Below the pieces are notes generated by a model. The model saw only the letters and a list, made by a program, of their open reading frames with translations. It had not been told where the DNA came from and did no database searches. This document shows positions 18,379 through 26,990 of a DNA stretch of 37,515 bases, one piece after another (the stretch's first letter is position 1; every line of letters begins with the position of its first letter). The position numbers were made by a program, and so were the translations under genes. Location: NCBI GenBank assembly GCA_902575725.1, contig CACGSS010000005.1, positions 1-37,515 of the forward strand. The letters run 5' to 3'. The DNA is from an uncultured Alphaproteobacteria bacterium. GTDB lineage: Bacteria > Pseudomonadota > Alphaproteobacteria > HIMB59.

Positions 18379-19632
18379 ATGTCTGATGAAAAAATAATCT
18401 CTGCTAATAGCTCTGATAAAAAAATATCATGTTCCTTTTGTGGTAAAAGCCAAGAAGAGGTTAAAAAATTAATTGCTGGACCAAATGTCTATATTTGTAA
18501 TGAGTGTGTGGTTTTATGTAAGGATATACTTGTTGAAGATGATAAAATTGACACAAAGAAAAAATTTGAGATACCAAAGCCAAGTGAGATCTATAGTTAT
18601 CTTGATGATCACATAATTGGTCAAGATCATGCAAAAAAAATATTATCTGTATCTGTTTACAATCATTATAAGAGAGTTCAAAACCCCTCAAAAGATATAG
18701 AAATTTCTAAATCAAATATATTACTTATTGGACCAACAGGTTGCGGTAAAACACTTTTAGCTCAAACCCTAGCAAAATTTTTAAATGTACCTTTTACAAT
18801 TGCTGATGCTACCACATTGACGGAGGCTGGATATGTTGGAGAAGATGTAGAAAATATTATTTTAAGATTACTTCAGCAATGTGATTATGATGTAGCTTTG
18901 GCTCAAAAAGGTATCGTGTATATTGATGAAATTGATAAAGTGGGCAGAAAAAGTGAAAATCCATCGATAACAAGAGATGTATCTGGTGAGGGAGTTCAAC
19001 AAGCTTTGCTAAAAATAATTGAGGGAACAACAGCTAGCGTGCCACCTCAAGGTGGAAGAAAACATCCTCAACAAGAGTTTCTTCAAGTTGATACAAAAAA
19101 TATTTTGTTTGTTTGCGGAGGCGCTTTTGAAGGAATTGATAAAATAATAAAAAATCGAGTTAACAAAAAGTCTATAGGTTTTAATAAATCAATTAATCAG
19201 GACCAACCAATGTCATCGCAACTTGAGAATGACGATTTGATTAAATTCGGATTAATACCTGAACTAGTAGGAAGGCTACCTGTGAGCGCTAGTCTAAATG
19301 AATTATCCTTAGAGGATTTAAAAGAGATTATCACTAGGCCAAAAAATGCAATATCAAAACAATATAAAGCTCTTTTTTCTTTTGAAGGAGTTGAATTTGA
19401 GATAACTGATGATGGTAGAGAGCAAATAGCTCAATTAGCAGTTGAAAAAAAAATTGGAGCACGAGGCCTTAGATCAATTATGGAAAAGCTACTTCTTGAT
19501 TGCATGTATGATATTCCTGATAAGGATTCTGTGGATAAGGTGGTTTTGAGTAAAGAGTCAGTAATCTCAAATAGACCAATAATCGTATACAAAGAAAAAA
19601 CAAAATTAAAAAAAAAAGTGGGTGAAAATTAA
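18379..19632 (+). CDS. clpX: Clp protease ATP-binding subunit ClpX
   Basis: A hexameric AAA+ unfoldase that feeds substrates into ClpP. The N-terminal zinc-binding domain has Cys18, Cys21, Cys40 and Cys43. Walker A is GPTGCGKT (118-125), Walker B and neighbours are in [12 protein letters not shown], and the ClpP-docking IGF loop is present in KKSIGF. Length is 417 residues, normal. It sits between clpP and lon, the usual alphaproteobacterial order. Confidence 0.98.
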   Translation: MSDEKIISANSSDKKISCSFCGKSQEEVKKLIAGPNVYICNECVVLCKDILVEDDKIDTKKKFEIPKPSEIYSYLDDHIIGQDHAKKILSVSVYNHYKRVQNPSKDIEISKSNILLIGPTGCGKTLLAQTLAKFLNVPFTIADATTLTEAGYVGEDVENIILRLLQQCDYDVALAQKGIVYIDEIDKVGRKSENPSITRDVSGEGVQQALLKIIEGTTASVPPQGGRKHPQQEFLQVDTKNILFVCGGAFEGIDKIIKNRVNKKSIGFNKSINQDQPMSSQLENDDLIKFGLIPELVGRLPVSASLNELSLEDLKEIITRPKNAISKQYKALFSFEGVEFEITDDGREQIAQLAVEKKIGARGLRSIMEKLLLDCMYDIPDKDSVDKVVLSKESVISNRPIIVYKEKTKLKKKVGEN

Positions 19633-19655
19633 AAATTCCTCACTATTTTAATAGT

Positions 19656-22073
19656 ATGGAAAATCAAATCATTGGACCTATCTTACCTTTAAGGGACTTA
19701 GTTGTTTATCCCTCAATAACCTCACCTTTGTTTGTTGGCCGAGCTAAATCTATTGATGCAATTAATTTTGCCATGAATAATAACAACAAGATTATTTATT
19801 TATTTACGCAAAAGGAACCAACGACTGATGATCCCCAAGTTAATGATGTTTATTCCTACGGAGTAAAATCAAAAATTATTCAGTTTCTTAAGTTACCTGA
19901 CAATACATATAAAGTTCTTACTGAAGGGTTAGAAATCGTAAAGATAAAGTCTGCTGTTAAGGCAAGTAATAACTTTCTTACAGCTAAAATTGAAACAGTA
20001 GTAATTAACAAAAAAAATTCGGTTGAATTAAAAGCTTCTTTAAGAGTTTTAAAAAATGAATTTCAAAATTATATACAAAATATTGGAAATAATAATGATA
20101 TTCTTGAAGGACTTTTAAACATTGAAGATCCATATCAGTTCATCGATAACATTTATTACAACTTAAATATCGGAATTGAAGATAAACAAAAGAATTTAGA
20201 AATTACTGACATTAATAAAAAAATTCAAAATTTACTAAATTTCTTTTCAAAAGAACTTAATTTCTCTGCTCTTGAGAAAAAAATTAAAAATAGAGTAAAA
20301 AGACAAATGGAAAAAACTCAAAGAGAGTACTACTTAAATGAGCAAATGAAAGCTATTCAGAAAGAACTTGGTGACGGCGAAGACGGTTCCAACGAATATT
20401 CTGAAATAGAAAAAAAAATTAATGAAGTAAAATTATCTAAAGAAGCAAAAGAAAAAGCTTTAAATGAATTTAAAAAATTAAAATCTATGAGCCCAATGTC
20501 AGCAGAAGCTTCTGTTATTCGTAATTACCTTGAATGGATATTAGATATACCGTGGGAAAAATTCTCAAAAGAAGTCATAGACATAAAAGGTTCTGAAAAA
20601 ATATTAAATGACGACCACTATGGTCTCGAAAAAGTAAAAGAGAGAATACTTGAATTTTTAGCAGTCAAAAAAAGATCAAAGAAGGCATCTGGTACAATAC
20701 TTTGTTTTGTAGGACCTCCAGGTGTTGGTAAAACTTCCTTAGGTAAATCTATCGCGAGAGCTACTGGTAGAGAATTTGCTAAGATTTCTCTTGGTGGAAT
20801 TAGGGATGAGGCTGAAATTAGAGGACATAGAAGAACATATATAGGCTCAATGCCTGGCCGTTTTATTCAAGCTATGAAGAAAACAAAAACATCTAATCCC
20901 ATTATTTTATTAGATGAAATAGATAAGGTGGGTAGTGACTGGAGAGGGGATCCATCTTCTGCATTGTTAGAAGTTTTAGATCCTGAGCAAAATAATCAGT
21001 TTAATGATCATTATCTTGAGGTTGATTATGATTTATCAAACGTAATGTTCATTTGCACCGGTAATACTTACAATATACCTGGTCCCTTACTTGATAGGTT
21101 AGAGGTCATTGAAGTATCTGGTTATACAGAAAAAGAGAAAGTTGAAATTGCAAAAAAATATTTAATTCCAAGAAAAATGAATAAAAATATTTTAAAGAAT
21201 AATGAATTTAAACTTGATAAAAGCTCAATTACTAAAATTGTAAGACATTATACAAGAGAGTCAGGTGTCAGAGGGCTCGAAAAAGTTTTCGATAAGTTAT
21301 TTAGAAAACTTGTTTTCCAATTAGAAAAAAATAAATCGAGATCAAAAAAGCCATTTGTTTTTGACGAAAAAGCAATTAAAAATTTTTTAGGTCCAGAAAA
21401 ATTCAAAGATAGTGTTTTAGAAAAGAAAAATTTAGTAGGTATTACTAATGGACTTGCATGGACCCAGGTTGGTGGAGATATCTTAAATATTGAGGTTAAT
21501 TTATCATCAGGTAAGGGAATGATTAATGCAACAGGTAAACTTGGAGATGTGATGAAAGAGTCTATTACTGCCGCTTTAGGTTACATTAAATCTAATTCTG
21601 TTGAGTTTGGTGTTAACCCTAAGGTTTTTGACAAAATAGATATTCATTTACATGTGCCTGAAGGAGCCATACCTAAAGATGGTCCAAGTGCTGGTATTAC
21701 AATATTTACCTCGTTAATTTCATCTCTTACTGATATAAAAATAAAAAGAGACATTGCAATGACAGGTGAAATTACTTTAAAAGGAAGAGTTCTTCCTATT
21801 GGAGGATTAAAAGAGAAATTATTAGCTGCAATACGGTACGGTATTAAAACCGTTATAATTCCGAAAGAAAACGAAAAGGACTTAGTTGAAATTCAAAAAG
21901 ACATTCAAAATAAGCTGACTATTAAAAAAGTAGAGTTTGCACGCGAGGTTTTAGACTTAGCTCTCGATGGTAAAATCAGTAAAATCAACAAAAAATTAGA
22001 CTGGAGAAACCTAGTTACAGAGTCTATGAAGCCAAAAAACCAGCAAAATCAAGAAAAAACATTCGTTAACTAG
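19656..22073 (+). CDS. lon: ATP-dependent Lon protease
   Basis: A single-chain AAA+ protease removing damaged and regulatory proteins in the cytoplasm. The N-terminal LON substrate-binding domain begins with PILPLRDLVVYP. The ATPase has GPPGVGKT and LLDEIDKVGSDWRGDPSSALLEVLDPEQ, here cited only by its ends. The protease domain has the Ser-Lys dyad, Ser678 in DGPSAG and Lys721 in GGLKEK. The 805-residue length is normal. It starts 23 bp after clpX with little Shine-Dalgarno signal. Confidence 0.98.
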   Translation: MENQIIGPILPLRDLVVYPSITSPLFVGRAKSIDAINFAMNNNNKIIYLFTQKEPTTDDPQVNDVYSYGVKSKIIQFLKLPDNTYKVLTEGLEIVKIKSAVKASNNFLTAKIETVVINKKNSVELKASLRVLKNEFQNYIQNIGNNNDILEGLLNIEDPYQFIDNIYYNLNIGIEDKQKNLEITDINKKIQNLLNFFSKELNFSALEKKIKNRVKRQMEKTQREYYLNEQMKAIQKELGDGEDGSNEYSEIEKKINEVKLSKEAKEKALNEFKKLKSMSPMSAEASVIRNYLEWILDIPWEKFSKEVIDIKGSEKILNDDHYGLEKVKERILEFLAVKKRSKKASGTILCFVGPPGVGKTSLGKSIARATGREFAKISLGGIRDEAEIRGHRRTYIGSMPGRFIQAMKKTKTSNPIILLDEIDKVGSDWRGDPSSALLEVLDPEQNNQFNDHYLEVDYDLSNVMFICTGNTYNIPGPLLDRLEVIEVSGYTEKEKVEIAKKYLIPRKMNKNILKNNEFKLDKSSITKIVRHYTRESGVRGLEKVFDKLFRKLVFQLEKNKSRSKKPFVFDEKAIKNFLGPEKFKDSVLEKKNLVGITNGLAWTQVGGDILNIEVNLSSGKGMINATGKLGDVMKESITAALGYIKSNSVEFGVNPKVFDKIDIHLHVPEGAIPKDGPSAGITIFTSLISSLTDIKIKRDIAMTGEITLKGRVLPIGGLKEKLLAAIRYGIKTVIIPKENEKDLVEIQKDIQNKLTIKKVEFAREVLDLALDGKISKINKKLDWRNLVTESMKPKNQQNQEKTFVN

Positions 22074-22083
22074 TATATTGTTG

Positions 22084-22113
22084 TTGATTTTCTTTCCTTT
22101 TTCTTACTACAAT
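22084..22113 (+). promoter_or_regulatory. Candidate promoter and strong RBS for hup
   Basis: TTGATT (22084-22089), an 18-bp spacer and TACAAT (22108-22113) fit a sigma-70 promoter, with a leader of about 24 nt to the hup ATG at 22144. The leader carries AAGGAGG (22131-22137) at good spacing. A separate promoter suits an abundant nucleoid protein that needs far more copies than Lon. Confidence 0.45.
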
Positions 22114-22143
22114 TAACTAATAGAATCACTAAGGAGGTTCGGT

Positions 22144-22425
22144 ATGAATAAAAATGAACTCATTGCTGAATATAGTACGAAAAATGGTGTTGGAAAATCA
22201 GATGCAACTAAGGCTGTAGAAAGTTTATTTGATATTATCACATCTACTTTGAAAGCGGGAGGGGATGTCAAGATTGCCGGTTTTGGTACTTTTAAGGTAG
22301 CTAACACAAAAGCTAAAACTGGAAGAAACCCAAGAACGGGAGAGTCAATCCAAATTCCTGCATCAAAAAAGCCAAAATTTCTTGCTGGAAAACAGCTAAA
22401 AGAACTAATAAAGTCCACAGTCTAA
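22144..22425 (+). CDS. hup: DNA-binding protein HU
   Basis: A small nucleoid protein that bends DNA as a dimer. The 93-residue protein has the N-terminal MNKNELIAE helix, the GFGTFKV strand and the DNA-binding beta arm with GRNPRTGE-x-I-x-IPA and PKFLAGK. The IPA element carries the proline that intercalates into DNA. It follows lon, as in many proteobacteria, with its own promoter and a strong ribosome-binding site. Distinguishing HU-alpha from HU-beta is not meaningful here, since a single-copy HU is likely. Confidence 0.97.
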   Translation: MNKNELIAEYSTKNGVGKSDATKAVESLFDIITSTLKAGGDVKIAGFGTFKVANTKAKTGRNPRTGESIQIPASKKPKFLAGKQLKELIKSTV

Positions 22426-22441
22426 TTTTTTGCAAATTAGA
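22421..22441 (+). repeat. Hairpin at the hup stop codon
   Basis: TCTAATTT and AAATTAGA form a perfect 8-bp stem with a 5-nt loop; the hup TAA lies in the first arm and tRNA-Val starts 3 bp after the second. There is no T-run after it and the stem is AT-rich, so it is not a good intrinsic terminator. It could mark an RNA-processing point between hup and the tRNAs. Confidence 0.35.
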
Positions 22442-22443
22442 TA

Positions 22444-22519
22444 GGGCGATTAGCTCAGTTGGTAGAGCATCTCGTTTACACCGAGAGGGTCGGCGGTTCG
22501 AGTCCGTCATCGCCCACCA
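22444..22519 (+). tRNA. tRNA-Val (TAC)
   Basis: The acceptor stem is GGGCGAT/ATCGCCC, the D stem GCTC/GAGC, the anticodon stem TCTCG/CGAGA with loop TTTACAC (anticodon TAC), the T arm has GGTTCGAGTCC. A73 and the encoded CCA are at 22516-22519. Confidence 0.97.
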
Positions 22520-22521
22520 TT

Positions 22522-22533
22522 CGACAATTGTCG
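22522..22533. repeat. Palindrome between tRNA-Val and tRNA-Asp
   Basis: CGACAATTGTCG is a perfect 12-bp palindrome filling most of the 13-bp spacer; its last G is the first base of tRNA-Asp. It may form a small hairpin in the precursor and affect RNase P or 3' processing, or be chance. Confidence 0.4.
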
Positions 22534-22610
22534 GGGGTGTAGTTCAGTTTGGTTAGAACGCCTGCCTGTCACGCAGGAGGTCGCGGGTTCGAGTCCCGTC
22601 GCTCCCGCCA
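22533..22610 (+). tRNA. tRNA-Asp (GTC)
   Basis: The acceptor stem is 22533-22539 with 22600-22606, including G-T pairs. The D stem is GTTC/GAAC, the anticodon stem CCTGC/GCAGG with loop CTGTCAC (anticodon GTC), the T stem GCGGG/CCCGT. The discriminator is G73, as expected for aspartate, and CCA is encoded at 22608-22610. Confidence 0.97.
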
Positions 22611-22611
22611 C

Positions 22612-23640
22612 GTAAAAACATTTTTTCCATTTTTTTTAACTTTTTGTTTATTTTCATGCACTTCTTATGTATCAAAAGATGTTTACGGTGAAAAGACTCT
22701 TGGTATGAGTTTTGGCGATACTACAATTAAAGGTTTTAAAATCGACCCAGGTTGGAATGCTAGTTCAAAAGAAGAAATAAAAAAATATCAAAGAAAAAAA
22801 AACTTGGTACTTTTTCAACTTCAGAAAGAGAAAACAAGATACGGAGATACTGCTTTTTTTATCCAAGCACCAGGAGATGAGTGTTATAACAAATTAAAAG
22901 ACTGCTCACGACCAAATGGTGAAAAACAAAAAAGAGTGGAGGTAGGCACCGATTATGGTTTTCAAGGAGAAATATGGTTATCTTATTCTTTTTTAATCAC
23001 TGAAAACTATGAACTAAATAATGATAGCGCTATGAATAAATCAATTTTGCAATTTCATAGCACAGAGAGTTTTTTTGGTCCTATGTTTATGCTTCAGATA
23101 GACAAGAAGAGAGGTTTGCTTTGGAGACACGAATCTAGTGAAGGAGTTATAATTGTTAAAGGAGGAAATGATGATTGCTCACCTGGTGCTGGAGGCCCAG
23201 AAGATACGGATAAAAGAATTTTTTGTGAAGCTAGGCATGATTGGTACCAAATAATCCCTGCAAAAAATTTACAAAGAAATAAATGGTATGATTTAGTCTT
23301 CAATATTAATTTTAATAAGAAAGATATTTCCAAAGCTTTTCATAAAATTTGGTTAAATGGAAAGTTATTGCATCACAAGAAAAACCAAACACTTTGGAAA
23401 GATCAAAAAGGTGTAAAAAACTCAGATAATTTGGCAAATTTTAAATTTGGTATTTATGGTTCAAGATTAGATGGCTCTTATCAATCTATCTATGCTGACG
23501 AAATTCACTTTGGAACTGAATGTGAGGACCTCTTAATAGAAAATATTGGCTATTATTGCAGTAATCTAAAAAAACAAACAATAAATGAATCATTTCCTAT
23601 TATAACAGAAGATAAAATTGCTTATTACTCTAAAAAATAA
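22612..23640 (+). CDS. Putative secreted lipoprotein of the polysaccharide-lyase (PF14099-like) ConA fold, start unclear
   Basis: After a single base from the tRNA-Asp CCA, the frame reads V-K-T-F-F-P followed by a hydrophobic run and the lipobox L-F-S-C, with Cys16 as the likely lipidated residue. This is a convincing lipoprotein signal, yet its first codon is GTA and no ATG, GTG or TTG occurs in frame until ATG 22705, which would remove the signal. The body resembles heparin-lyase-I/PF14099-type beta-sandwich proteins: GEIWLSYSF, then HSTESFFGP, KWYDLVFNINF, KIWLNGKLLHH and FKFGIYGSRLDGSYQSIYAD. It would act on a glycan outside the inner membrane; the substrate is unknown. It could be a gene with a damaged start. 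It stands alone between tRNAs and the nuo operon. Confidence 0.65.
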   Translation, partial: VKTFFPFFLTFCLFSCTSYVSKDVYGEKTLGMSFGDTTIKGFKIDPGWNASSKEEIKKYQRKKNLVLFQLQKEKTRYGDTAFFIQAPGDECYNKLKDCSRPNGEKQKRVEVGTDYGFQGEIWLSYSFLITENYELNNDSAMNKSILQFHSTESFFGPMFMLQIDKKRGLLWRHESSEGVIIVKGGNDDCSPGAGGPEDTDKRIFCEARHDWYQIIPAKNLQRNKWYDLVFNINFNKKDISKAFHKIWLNGKLLHHKKNQTLWKDQKGVKNSDNLANFKFGIYGSRLDGSYQSIYADEIHFGTECEDLLIENIGYYCSNLKKQTINESFPIITEDKIAYYSKK

Positions 23641-23687
23641 AAAATTTTTTAAAACTTTTTACACTCAAATATTCAAAAATCATGTGT

Positions 23688-23703
23688 ATGACTAATGCGT
23701 CAT
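23688..23703. repeat. Dyad ATGAC-N6-GTCAT upstream of nuoA
   Basis: A perfect inverted repeat with 5-bp arms and a 6-bp centre, 31 bp upstream of the TATAAT box. The right arm is partly repeated as CGTCA at 23710-23714, 12 bp on from CGTCA at 23698-23702. The position fits an activator or repressor site. Confidence 0.35.
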
Positions 23704-23710
23704 TTTTATC

Positions 23711-23755
23711 GTCACTAAATACATATTGTTTCTTATAATGTATTCCGTTACGGAA
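23711..23755 (+). promoter_or_regulatory. nuo operon promoter with a palindrome at the start site
   Basis: A perfect TATAAT (23734-23739) has a poor -35 (GTCACT, 23711-23716) at 17 bp. The expected transcript start near 23746 lies inside a perfect palindrome, TTCCGT-T-ACGGAA (23743-23755), which ends 14 bp before the nuoA ATG. A weak -35 plus a dyad over +1 suggests a regulated promoter. The regulator cannot be named. Confidence 0.55.
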
Positions 23756-23769
23756 AATCAAAACTTTTA

Positions 23770-24129
23770 ATGTATAACCTAGATTATATTTTCATAATGA
23801 TATTCATTGTTATTGGGGCAGGAATGGCAGTTGCTATGTATTTGCTCTCCAAAATATTGTCACCAAGCTCACCTGATACTGAAAAACTATCTGCATATGA
23901 ATGTGGTTTTGAGGCATTTGACGACGCTCGATCAAAATTTGATGTTAAGTTTTATTTAGTATCAATACTATTTATTATATTCGATTTAGAGATTGCTTTT
24001 TTATTTCCTTGGGCCGTGAGTCTTAGCAATATCGGTGCTCTTGGTTTTTATTCAATGATGTTTTTTTTATTTATTCTCACAGTAGGATTTATATATGAAT
24101 GGAAAAATGGAGCACTAGATTGGGAGTAG
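23770..24129 (+). CDS. nuoA: NADH-quinone oxidoreductase subunit A
   Basis: A small membrane subunit of complex I next to the quinone site. The 119-residue protein has three hydrophobic segments and the family block [20 protein letters not shown] around residues 41-60, followed by [17 protein letters not shown]. It is the first gene of the nuoA-N operon, with a promoter directly upstream. Confidence 0.97.
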   Translation: MYNLDYIFIMIFIVIGAGMAVAMYLLSKILSPSSPDTEKLSAYECGFEAFDDARSKFDVKFYLVSILFIIFDLEIAFLFPWAVSLSNIGALGFYSMMFFLFILTVGFIYEWKNGALDWE

Positions 24130-24629
24130 TTTTAGAAAAAGACAAATCATTAAATATTGATGAGCTATTTGAAAAAAAAGGGTTTGTAACAGCTTCATTT
24201 GAAAATTTAATAAATTGGGCGAGGTCAGGATCTTTATGGCCTATGACTTTCGGTTTAGCATGTTGTGGAGTTGAGATGATGCACTCCTATATGAGTAGAT
24301 ACGATTTAGATCGTCTAGGTGTAATTCCTAGAGGTTCTCCAAGACAATCTGATGTAATGATTGTTGCGGGAACTCTTACAAACAAAATGGCATCTGCTTT
24401 GAGAAAAGTTTACGATCAAATGCCTGAACCAAGATGGGTAATCTCTATGGGCTCTTGTGCTAATGGAGGAGGATATTATCATTACTCTTACTCTGTTGTT
24501 CGAGGATGCGATAGGATAGTGCCTGTAGATATTTATGTCCCTGGATGTCCACCTACCGCAGAAGCTCTTTTGTACGGCATTATGCAACTTCAAGATAAAA
24601 TTAAAAAGAAAAAGAAGATTTATAGGTAA
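24099..24629 (+). CDS. nuoB: NADH-quinone oxidoreductase subunit B
   Basis: Holds the terminal [4Fe-4S] cluster N2, which reduces quinone. Its ligands are visible: the adjacent Cys55-Cys56 (LACCGVEMM), Cys120 (GSCANGGG) and Cys150 (PGCPPT). The start used overlaps nuoA by 31 bp; a TTG at 24120 is an alternative that would give a 10-bp overlap. The product is 176 residues and ends in a lysine-rich tail. Confidence 0.97.
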   Translation: MEKWSTRLGVVLEKDKSLNIDELFEKKGFVTASFENLINWARSGSLWPMTFGLACCGVEMMHSYMSRYDLDRLGVIPRGSPRQSDVMIVAGTLTNKMASALRKVYDQMPEPRWVISMGSCANGGGYYHYSYSVVRGCDRIVPVDIYVPGCPPTAEALLYGIMQLQDKIKKKKKIYR

Positions 24630-24634
24630 ATTTC

Positions 24635-25231
24635 TTGTCCCCAAATATTTTACAGAAATATTCAACTGGTAACTTCCATTTTCCAATAAAATCCGGAATA
24701 GACAATATTTTAGTTAACAAAGACTCCATACTAGAAGTAACACAAAAAATAAAAGAAGACGAAGATCTTCTTTATGAGCAGTTAATTGACATTACAGTAA
24801 CTGATAATATGCTATCTAAATCAAGTTATTCAAATGAACGATTTACTCTTATTTACTCTTTTCTAAGTTTAAAATTTAATAAAAGATTATTTATTTTCAC
24901 GAACATTTCCGAAGATAATTTAGATATCAATTCAATAACACAAATTTTTGAGTCTGCCGATTGGTTTGAAAGAGAATGTTACGATCTTTTTGGTATAAAC
25001 TTTGTTAACCACCCAAATCTCCAAAGAATTATGAATGATTATAATTTTCAAGGTCACCCGCTCAGAAAAGACTTTCCTCTGACTGGATATGAAGAGGTTC
25101 GTTATGATGAAAATTTAAAAAAAGTTGTTTATGAACCTGTAACATTAAAACAGGAATTTAGAGATTTTGACAATGAAAGTCCCTGGGAGGGAATGAAAGA
25201 AACAATCAAAGAGGAACTTGAAAAAAAGTAA
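24635..25231 (+). CDS. nuoC: NADH-quinone oxidoreductase subunit C
   Basis: A peripheral-arm subunit close to NuoD. The [16 protein letters not shown] and [11 protein letters not shown] stretches and [13 protein letters not shown] are the family markers. The gene starts with TTG, as no ATG is suitably placed, and its stop overlaps the nuoD start by one base. It is separate from nuoD, as usual in alphaproteobacteria and unlike the fused form of E. coli. Length is 198 residues. Confidence 0.95.
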   Translation: MSPNILQKYSTGNFHFPIKSGIDNILVNKDSILEVTQKIKEDEDLLYEQLIDITVTDNMLSKSSYSNERFTLIYSFLSLKFNKRLFIFTNISEDNLDINSITQIFESADWFERECYDLFGINFVNHPNLQRIMNDYNFQGHPLRKDFPLTGYEEVRYDENLKKVVYEPVTLKQEFRDFDNESPWEGMKETIKEELEKK

Positions 25232-26406
25232 TGTCAGAGAATTTTAAACCTGTAACTCTTAACTTTGGACCCCAACATCCTGCCGCTCACGGAGTTTTAA
25301 GACTTCTTGTACAATTAGAAGGGGAGGTAGTTAATAAAGCCGAACCCCACATTGGACTTTTGCACAGAGGAACTGAAAAATTAATTGAACAGAAAACTTA
25401 TACTCAAGCTATTCCATATTTTGATCGTCTTGATTATGTCTCACCAATGTGTCAAGAACATGCCTTCGCTTTAGCTGTTGAGAATTTATTAAATATTGAA
25501 GCTCCTAAACGAGCTCAATACATCAGAGTTATGTTTGCAGAAGTTACTAGGATACTAAATCATTTATTAAATATTCCAGCATTTGCTATGGATATAGGTG
25601 CTGCTACTCCAATGCTGTGGGCTTTTGAAGAAAGAGAAAAAATGTTGGAGTTCCATGAAGCTGTATCTGGCGCAAGATTTCATGCAGCTTATTTTCGACC
25701 TGGTGGAGTTCACCAAGACTTGCCTGAAAATTTGTTAGAAAAAATGAAAAAGTATTTCACTAACTTTCCTAAATTTATAGATACGCTTGAAGAACTACTT
25801 ACTGAAAATAGAATATTCAAACAACGATCTGTTGATATAGGTATTTTAAAGAAAGATGATGCAATAAGACTAAGTTGCAGTGGCCCTGTTCTTCGTGCTA
25901 GTGGTGTAGCTTGGGATTTAAGAAAATCTCAACCTTATGATGTTTATGAGGAATTAGATTTCGACATACCAGTTGGAAAAACTGGTGACACCTATGATAG
26001 ATATTTGGTGAGAATGGAAGAGATGAGAGAGTCAGTTAAGATAATCTTACAATGTATTGAAAATATTCCAGAAGGACCCGTAATGGTTGAGAACAATAAA
26101 ATTACTCCACCTAAAAGATCAGAAATGAAAAACTCAATGGAAGCTATTATTCATCATTTTAAATTATTTACCGAGGGTTATAGAGTTCCTGAGGGTATTA
26201 CATACAAAAGCGTAGAGGCACCAAAAGGAGAATTTGGTGTTGTATTAGTTTCAGATGGAAGTTCCAAACCATATCGATGCAAGTTGAGAGCACCGGGCTT
26301 TGTTCATTTACAGGCATTACATTTTTTATCAAAGGGCCACCAACTAGCTGACGTACCATCAATTTTAGGAAGTTTAGATATAGTATTTGGAGAGGTAGAC
26401 AGATGA
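25231..26406 (+). CDS. nuoD: NADH-quinone oxidoreductase subunit D
   Basis: The 49-kDa-type subunit that lines the quinone cavity with NuoB. The N-terminal [26 protein letters not shown], and the C-terminal APKGEFGV and [13 protein letters not shown] are strongly conserved. At 391 residues it is a full-length protein. Its last 4 bp overlap the nuoE start. Confidence 0.98.
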   Translation: MSENFKPVTLNFGPQHPAAHGVLRLLVQLEGEVVNKAEPHIGLLHRGTEKLIEQKTYTQAIPYFDRLDYVSPMCQEHAFALAVENLLNIEAPKRAQYIRVMFAEVTRILNHLLNIPAFAMDIGAATPMLWAFEEREKMLEFHEAVSGARFHAAYFRPGGVHQDLPENLLEKMKKYFTNFPKFIDTLEELLTENRIFKQRSVDIGILKKDDAIRLSCSGPVLRASGVAWDLRKSQPYDVYEELDFDIPVGKTGDTYDRYLVRMEEMRESVKIILQCIENIPEGPVMVENNKITPPKRSEMKNSMEAIIHHFKLFTEGYRVPEGITYKSVEAPKGEFGVVLVSDGSSKPYRCKLRAPGFVHLQALHFLSKGHQLADVPSILGSLDIVFGEVDR

Positions 26407-26990
26407 GTAGTAATCATCCAGGTTTATCAAATAATTTTTCTAGATCAGGCGAAAAATTTTCTTGGTCAAAAGATAATCTAAGATCAATTAAAAATATAAT
26501 TTCTAAATACCCTAAAGGTAGAGAACAAAGTGCAGTTATGCCTCTTCTCTATTTGGCGCAAGAGCAAAACAATAATTGGATAAGTATCGAATGTATAGAA
26601 ACAATCGCTGAAACTTTAAATATGCCTAAAATAAGAGTCACAGAAGTGGCCTCATTTTATTCAATGTATAATACAAGACCTGTTGGAGAAAATCTTGTTC
26701 AGATTTGTAGAACCTCTCCTTGTTGGCTTAGAGGTTCAAATAAGATTACGAAAACTATTTGTAAAGAAACAAAATGTGAAATTAATGATACCAGTGACGA
26801 TAATAAATTTACAGTTGTTGAAGTAGAGTGTCTAGGTGCTTGTTCAAATGGACCTATGATACAAATCAATAATGATTTCTTTGAGGATTTAGATGAAGAG
26901 TCTACAAAAAAAATTATAGACAATATTAAAGAGGGAAAACCAAATGTTATTGGTTCTCAAAAAGGCAGGAGAAGTTCAGAAAATGCTTAA
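26403..26990 (+). CDS. nuoE: NADH-quinone oxidoreductase subunit E
   Basis: The 24-kDa-type subunit that binds [2Fe-2S] cluster N1a. Ligands are Cys102 and Cys107 ([10 protein letters not shown]) and Cys143 and Cys147 ([10 protein letters not shown]). An N-terminal helical part precedes the thioredoxin-like fold. Length is 195 residues, including a short basic tail. Confidence 0.97.
   Translation: MSSNHPGLSNNFSRSGEKFSWSKDNLRSIKNIISKYPKGREQSAVMPLLYLAQEQNNNWISIECIETIAETLNMPKIRVTEVASFYSMYNTRPVGENLVQICRTSPCWLRGSNKITKTICKETKCEINDTSDDNKFTVVEVECLGACSNGPMIQINNDFFEDLDEESTKKIIDNIKEGKPNVIGSQKGRRSSENA

Noticed and set aside
22549..22611. Protein frame through tRNA-Asp as the start of the lipoprotein
   Set aside because: The peptide read from a tRNA gene (arginine- and glycine-rich) is a familiar artefact, and a signal peptide would be displaced from the N-terminus.
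22612..23640. Genomic island or integrated element at tRNA-Asp
   Set aside because: No integrase, no repeat of the tRNA 3' end downstream and no clear change in base composition were seen.
23641..23670. Intrinsic terminator after the lipoprotein gene
   Set aside because: The A/T runs can pair only through A-T bases and no GC-rich stem precedes the T-run.
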